From: Candidatus Dormiibacterota bacterium
GTDB taxonomy: Bacteria > Chloroflexota > Dormibacteria > Dormibacterales > Dormibacteraceae
DNA: 7,203 nucleotides
Assembly: GCA_955652585.1 (NCBI GenBank)
Contig: CATPBF010000105.1
Location: 1-7,203 of the forward strand
Direction: 5' to 3'
Numbering within the stretch: the stretch's first letter is position 1; every line of letters starts with the position of its first letter. The notes below the pieces were generated by a model. That model had not been told where the DNA came from and did no database searches. It worked only from the letters and a program-made list of their open reading frames with translations. The translations under genes and the position numbers were made by a program. Below, in pieces: positions 6,045 to 7,203 of this stretch.

Positions 6045-6944
6045 ATGAAGGCGTCACCGAACACCGCCGCAGCTGCCGCAGCGTGGACCGCAGGCCTTCT
6101 CGCTGGCTCGGGCCTGCTCGTCATCGTCTGGCGCGAGGCCCTCCATCAGGGCGGAGTGGCATTGCCTCAGCTCGTTGGCGCCGCTGCGGCTGGACTGCTC
6201 CTGCTCGGCTCGTATTTGGCTCCCTTGCTACGCCGGCTTCGCCTCTTCTCGGCTGTGCTCCTGGTCCAGACCGCGGGGTTCGCGGCGGTGGAGCTGGTGG
6301 CGGGCCTGCCCGCCTATCGCTCCTGGGCGCTGGGGGTGCCGGCAGCCGTCAGCTTCGGCGTCGCCAACTCGGCCAAGCTGGTCCCGGTTGCGCTCGCGGC
6401 AGTGCTGCTGGCGGCTGCGAGGAGAACCCGAGACGAGCTATATCTTCGGATCGGCAACCTGCGCGCTCCGGCTGAGATTCCGCTGCCGGTGACCACACGG
6501 AGAACGACCTGGCCACGGCTCGGAGTAGTCGTGATCGTATTGGTCGGCGTCTACCTGGTGTTCCACGTGGCTGTGACGCGGCACCCGAGTTCGGCGGCTG
6601 TCGCCACCCTGCTCGAATACTCTCCCGTGGTAGTCGCCGCGGCAGCGGTGAATACCTTCTGCGAAGAGTTCCTGTTCCGGAACTCGCTGATCGCGCCTCT
6701 GGTACCGGCTGTCGGGAGACCCCAGGCGCTGTGGCTGACGAGCCTCCGCTTCGGGATCGGCCACTTCTACGGCAACCCGTCAGGACTTATCGGCGTGGTT
6801 GGAGCGACGCTCTTCGGTTTTGTGCTCGGGCGGAGCATGATCGAGACGGGCGGGTCTGGCTGGGCCTGGATGATTCATTTCGCGGAGGACATCGTCATCT
6901 TCGCGCTCATCGCGCTGACTGCTCCAGCCCTCTGGACCCCATAA
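6045..6944 (+). CDS. CPBP family intramembrane metalloprotease (CAAX/Abi-like), copy 2
   Basis: This 299-residue multi-spanning membrane protein is paralogous to the CPBP protein on the other side of padR. Its motifs are E207-E208-xxx-R212 in NTFCEEFLFRNSLI, F236-xxx-H240 in LRFGIGHFYGNPSG, and H278-xxx-D282 in WAWMIHFAEDIVIF. The shared LWLTSxRFGxGH, GNPSG and WAWxIHxxxDxVI blocks, together with similar length, point to duplication of one ancestor. The N-terminal halves have diverged and are Ala/Leu-rich here, with hydrophobic stretches near 13-28, 40-61, 68-87, 95-125, 159-177, 192-204 and 245-262. The ATG is forced by an in-frame TAG at 6039-6041, and there is no Shine-Dalgarno site. It is transcribed away from padR through the palindromic region and is probably monocistronic, as the next gene is a tRNA. 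All catalytic-type residues are present, so it is likely active. Its substrate is unknown, and immunity, envelope stress and peptide processing are all possible. Confidence 0.92.
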   Translation: MKASPNTAAAAAAWTAGLLAGSGLLVIVWREALHQGGVALPQLVGAAAAGLLLLGSYLAPLLRRLRLFSAVLLVQTAGFAAVELVAGLPAYRSWALGVPAAVSFGVANSAKLVPVALAAVLLAAARRTRDELYLRIGNLRAPAEIPLPVTTRRTTWPRLGVVVIVLVGVYLVFHVAVTRHPSSAAVATLLEYSPVVVAAAAVNTFCEEFLFRNSLIAPLVPAVGRPQALWLTSLRFGIGHFYGNPSGLIGVVGATLFGFVLGRSMIETGGSGWAWMIHFAEDIVIFALIALTAPALWTP

Positions 6945-7001
6945 CAGTGCCTGGAGCTGGTCCGGCGTGAAACAGCCTCGTCAGGGGACAATCTGAATCC
7001 T

Positions 7002-7079
7002 GCCGGTGTAGCTCAGCTTGGTTAGAGCAGCGGTCTTTTAAACCGAGGGTCCAGGGTTCGAATCCCTGCACCGGCACCA
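7002..7079 (+). tRNA. tRNA-Lys (anticodon UUU), CCA encoded
   Basis: The gene folds as a complete cloverleaf of 78 bases. The acceptor stem is GCCGGTG (7002-7008) with CACCGGC (7069-7075), and the D stem is GCTC/GAGC. The anticodon loop CTTTTAA (7035-7041) has anticodon TTT at 7037-7039. The T arm is CAGGG-TTCGAAT-CCCTG, the discriminator is A7076, and CCA is encoded at 7077-7079. The anticodon stem has four good pairs and a G-A mismatch at its base (position 27/43). The product reads AAA and AAG lysine codons. A weak -10-like GACAAT lies at 6987-6992, about ten bases ahead, without a recognisable -35. No obvious terminator follows; instead a repeat cluster begins within 15 bases. Confidence 0.96.
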
Positions 7080-7085
7080 AATACG

Positions 7086-7203
7086 TGTGCAAGTTCGGCT
7101 GATAGGTCTCAACAGGCCTTCGGCTGATGGGTTACACACCTTCGGTTGATGCGTCACACCTACTTCGGCTGATTTGTCACGCTCCCGCGCATGAGGGAGA
7201 TGA
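7086..7203 (+). mobile_element. Probable end of an IS21-like insertion sequence (continues past the window)
   Basis: Four spaced copies of TTCGG(C/T)TGAT start at 7094, 7119, 7141 and 7164, 22-25 bases apart (about two helical turns). Most are followed by GTCACAC-type bases. Clusters of such subterminal repeats, with an outer end beginning TGT, are a feature of IS21-family elements. Here TGTGCAAG at 7086-7093 is a plausible tip, seven bases after the tRNA. An ATG at 7191 opens a reading frame beginning MREM at the window edge. It resembles the start of some IstA transposases, but four codons prove nothing, and GGGAG at 7195-7199 could equally serve a start further right. The second end and the transposase are outside the window, so the assignment is tentative. 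Iterons or a regulator-binding array are alternatives. Confidence 0.42.
7094..7186 (+). repeat. Four direct repeats, consensus TTCGGCTGAT
   Basis: The units start at 7094, 7119, 7141 and 7164. The ten-base core is exact in the first, second and fourth copies and has one change (TTCGGTTGAT) in the third. GT follows two bases after each core, then TCAC, TTAC or TCTC. Unit lengths of 25, 22 and 23 bases keep the cores on roughly the same helical face. The array is non-coding as far as can be seen. Confidence 0.88.

Noticed and set aside
6922..6963. Hairpin terminator at the end of CPBP copy 2 (CTCCAG with CTGGAG, GGACC with GGTCC)
   Set aside because: The pairings are short, have a long loop, compete with each other and have no T-run, so they are not convincing as a terminator.
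6907..7092. Minus-strand open frame across the tRNA (contains VQGFEPWTLGLKD)
   Set aside because: This is the reverse complement of the tRNA-Lys gene, a well-known type of spurious protein prediction over tRNAs.
7094..7186. CRISPR array
   Set aside because: The repeated core is only about ten bases with 12-15 base intervals that are themselves partly similar; real arrays have longer repeats and unique spacers.

Overview
The window looks like chromosomal DNA from a GC-rich, free-living bacterium. High-GC codon use, many GTG starts, start codons mostly lacking a clear Shine-Dalgarno sequence, a PadR regulator beside CPBP membrane proteases and a peptide-type ABC importer fit soil Actinobacteriota, Chloroflexota or 'Dormibacterota'-like lineages. 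That placement is an inference from style and was not tested by any search.

Layout, left to right. (1) Positions 1-1445, plus strand: the 3' end of an oppD/dppD-like ATPase gene, cut by the window edge, overlaps a complete oppF/dppF-like ATPase gene by 4 bases. Together they are the two ATPases of a peptide/nickel-type ABC importer. (2) Positions 1446-1563: a tail-to-tail intergenic region packed with three strong hairpins. (3) Positions 1564-4417, minus strand: a family 5 extracytoplasmic solute-binding protein with an unusual proline-rich repeated N-terminus ahead of a membrane anchor. It sits immediately downstream of an NAD(P)H:quinone-oxidoreductase-like MDR gene. (4) Positions 4474-6944: a PadR-type regulator on the minus strand overlaps a CPBP (CAAX/Abi) intramembrane protease gene by 8 bases. 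A second, clearly related CPBP protease gene is transcribed divergently from padR. The 55-base padR/CPBP-2 gap carries a nearly perfect 32-bp palindrome centred at 6017/6018, a very good candidate PadR operator. (5) Positions 7002-7079: a complete tRNA-Lys(UUU) gene with encoded CCA. (6) Positions 7086-7203: four spaced copies of a TTCGGCTGAT-type repeat, resembling the multi-repeat end of an IS21-like insertion sequence that continues beyond the window.

How the parts may work together: the OppD/F pair would power uptake of peptides or similar solutes, and the separately transcribed binding protein could feed this or another importer. The most distinctive unit is padR flanked by two paralogous membrane proteases. 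It reads as an autoregulated module in which one repressor, bound to one palindrome, could control both proteases, in immunity, envelope stress or peptide processing. The minus-strand order padR, CPBP-1, MDR reductase, binding protein has short gaps, so all four could be one transcript, though this is not shown by sequence alone.
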